Part shown: positions 61,400 through 64,000 of the stretch, in pieces
Position numbering within the stretch: the first letter of the stretch is position 1
How the letters are laid out: each line of letters begins with the position of its first letter
Source of the DNA: Sipunculus nudus
Lineage: Eukaryota; Annelida; Sipuncula; Golfingiida; Sipunculidae
Direction of reading: 5' to 3'
Length of the DNA stretch: 64,000 bases
Assembly (NCBI GenBank): GCA_026874595.1
Contig: CM049318.1
Coordinates: forward strand, 47,532,456-47,596,455
Program-made: the position numbers and the translations under genes
Notes under the pieces: generated by a model
Database searches by the model: none
The model's input: only the letters and a program-made list of their open reading frames with translations
Told to the model about the DNA's origin: nothing

Positions 61400-63870
61400 T
61401 TCATAAACTTTTTATCAAAATATCTAGATTAATAAAAAATGCAGTTCTTTCATTGTTAAAGGTCCAACACTTCTGCCAAAAATCATTCAAGTAAACTTGA
61501 ACAAAGGCCACCTAAGAATAATTTTTGTGCCATGTTACAGAAGTTATAATTGAAACAATAATTTTGTATAAGAACAATTTTGCAGTCCTCAGTTTGAGTT
61601 AGACATAATAATGGCCATAAGACCAACTTAAGCTTTTCTGATATGATCAAAAGAACCATGTCCTAGGATAATTCTTTTAAAAAATTGAACAATTCAATTT
61701 GACAGTTTCATCACAAACATTTTAAGCTGAAAGAGGCTAAAAATATGAGGTTTTTGCCCATAAAAAACAGGTCAATGTAGGTGGCACCACAAAATCTATA
61801 ACTTCAAATATGAGTCATGTGACCAACATTTGCTCAATACTTGGTAATGCTAGCTTCTGTCATTTCTGAGATAACTATGTCAGTATGCTTACTTGGCCAA
61901 ATGACTGTTCAAATTTGTTTAACTCCACTTAAATTCATGAAATGCAAACCATTTGAACAAACTTGAGAGGGCTTGCTTCTTGGATCATTTCTGTAAAATA
62001 CTGAACAATTTGGCAGGACCGTTTACAAGAAGACTTTTAAAGGTTTTTCAGCTTTTCCCCTATAAAATCTAAGTAAATGCAGATAGCAAAAAAAAAAAAG
62101 CTGAATCCCACAACATTTGATATGAGACAGATTATTGCATAAAATCTGGGGATCGTAGCTCCTGCTATTCCTGAGAATTTATGGGTTAATATACAGATAA
62201 CCAATGACCCCCGTACAAAAAAAGGTCAATGCAGGTGGCGCCACCAATACCTGAATTTCATATATGACTCATGACCAACACTGGCATAAAATTTGGTGAA
62301 GATTGCTCTGGCCATTTCTGAGATTGTTATTTTAGTATCCTTTTTTTGGACAGATGACTAGGTTCAACTTACTGTAATTCAGCCAAAATTCACCGAACTT
62401 GAACCATTTGAACAAACTTGAGTGAGATGGTAGAACAGATTATTTCTGTGAAATATTTAACAAATTGGCTTGACCGTTTCGTCAAAGAAGATTTTTTTCA
62501 AAGGTTTTTTAGCTTTTTCTCTATAAAATCTGGAAAAATGCAGATTTTTTCAGATGGCTAATTTTTTACATTAAATTTCATGATGCTAGCTCTAGTCGTT
62601 TTTGAAATAGTATGGGTTAACGTATACCTGTGATTGTAAATATTGCCTGCCATGAGGAATATCTAAAATCATAAATCTACATGTTTTTAAAGTTTTTTTT
62701 TTTAAATCTTTCTTGTCAATATTAACCATAGATAACCTGAAATCTAAATGTCTGGAGGCATGATGTAACTGATGCTGATAAACTGGTTCCAGGCTAGATG
62801 TATCTGCCTCACACAGCTGACATATATGGTATTATGACTCAATTCAATCTTTATAATTCAGCCAAAATTCATTCTTTGGAACCATAGAAGACAATTATTA
62901 TAAGAATTATTCAGGGGATTATTCTTGTAAAATATTAAACAAATTGGCCTCAGTGGCCTCAGTCAAAAAACATTTTGCAGGTTTATAACTCATATGGGAA
63001 AATAAAGCAAAATGGCTAAGTTAAGCCTCCCATAACTCAGCCAAAAATCACTGAACCAAAACCATTTGAACAAACTTGAATTATCAACATCTAAGGATAA
63101 TTAATGTGTGAGATTTAAGAATTTGGCCCAGTGGTTTTTGAGAAGAAGATCTTTGTAGCCACTGAGCTAAAAAGGGCTGTTATTGCATATGACTAAATTC
63201 AGCTTCCCATAACTCAGCCAAAAGTCACTGAAATGAGACCATTTGAACAAACTTCAGAAAGCACTACCCTAGGATCATTTCTGTGCGATATTAAACAATT
63301 TGGCCATATGGTTTCAGAGAAGAAGTTTTTTGTAGCTGTCAGTAGGATACGGGCACTGATGACCCCCGTACAAAAAAGGCCGATGCAGGTGGCACCACCA
63401 ATACCTCAATTTCAGATATGACTCATGTGACCAACATTGGCATAAAATTTGATGATGATAGCTCAAGCCGTTTCTAAGATTGTAATTTTAGTATGCTTTT
63501 TTGGACAGATGACTAAGTTCAACTAGCTGTAACTCGGCCAAAAATCACCAAACTTAAACCATTCGAACAAACTTGAGAGAGATTGTTCCAGGGATCATTT
63601 CTGTGAAACATTCGACAATTTGGCTGAACAGTTTCAGAGAAGAAGATTTTTAAAGCTTTTTAAGCTTTTTCCCTATTAAATCTAAGAAAATGCAGTTAGC
63701 CAAAAAATAAGCAAAGACCGATAGTTTTTTAGATGACTAATTTTTTGCTTAATATTTCGTGATGCTAACTCTTGCCGTTTTCATGATAGTATGGGTTAAC
63801 GTACAGACGACAGACGACGGACAACACCTCACCATCGCATAAGCTCACAGGTTTGCTAAAAATCATTCAA
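61400..63870 (+). repeat. Repeat family B, several tandem-like units
   Basis: Blocks recur in order: CCATTTGAACAAACTTGAG, GATCATTTCTGTGAAATATT, GAGAAGAAGATTTTT and a GGTGGCGCCACC or GGTGGCACCACC palindrome (62234-62245 and near 63390). They occur around 61950, 62400, 63060, 63240 and 63550. The segment closes with CAGACGACAGACGACGGACA and CGCATAAGCTCACAGG. The inverted relative is at 9085-9560. Open frames here are not coding. Confidence 0.8.
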
Positions 63871-64000
63871 GTGCGACACTGAATTAACTCTGGAGATAAG
63901 ATGCACCTACGACTACAATCTGAAGTGGATCCGAGTAAAGCTTTTTGAGATATTGGTGCATAACAATTGTGTATGGATGGAGGACAGACAGCTGATCACT

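Overview
The window is animal nuclear DNA. It has spliced exons with GT-AG introns, AT-rich intergenic sequence, LINE, LTR and MITE relics, many minisatellites and long (TA)n tracts, and no bacterial operons, ribosome binding sites or CRISPR arrays. Dispersed repeats ending in runs such as GACAGACGGACGACGGAC or holding the palindrome GGTGGCGCCACC resemble repeats common in molluscs, so a bivalve-like mollusc is my best guess. This is an inference, not a demonstration.

One gene can be rebuilt completely: the axonemal microtubule inner protein CFAP210 (CCDC173), plus strand, 24349-44641. Nine coding exons join with consistent splice phases into 551 codons and a stop. A good RFX-type X-box lies 88 bp upstream of the start codon, as expected for a motile-cilium gene. 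Its introns are unusually full of tandem arrays: a 23-bp and a 54-bp array in intron 4, a 31/32-bp array in intron 6, a 49-bp array in intron 7 and a degenerate array in intron 8. A 17-bp array of about 3 kb lies downstream. The intron 6 array is an amplified copy of the exon 7 splice acceptor itself.

Layout. 1-2 kb: dead Ty3/gypsy pol with a possible 3' LTR. 3.5-4.2 kb: LINE reverse transcriptase relic. 4.75-5.15 kb: MITE. 7.0-8.2 kb: composite MITE with a tRNA-like stretch, whose inverted sister copy is at 22.3-23.3 kb. 8.4-10.4 kb: tandem and dispersed repeats. 10.6-11.6 kb: LINE 3' relic split by a palindromic insertion. 12.2-13.2 kb: LTR piece whose poly(A)-signal region has become a 35-bp array. 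14.16-14.95 kb: solo LTR with a 4-bp target duplication. 16.7-18.2 kb: repeat family A. 20.5-21.1 kb: repeat family C. 24.2-45.1 kb: CFAP210. 46.1-49.2 kb: 17-bp array. 51.5-52.2 kb: second solo LTR of the same family, minus strand, also with a 4-bp duplication. 54.5-55.3 kb: diverged tandem duplication. 57.6-61 kb: two probable 3' exons of an unrecognised minus-strand gene. 59-64 kb: mostly dispersed repeats.

No RNA gene or intact transposase or reverse transcriptase was found. The most unusual structure is the set of splice-site-like and poly(A)-signal-like tandem arrays, in and near one conserved ciliary gene.
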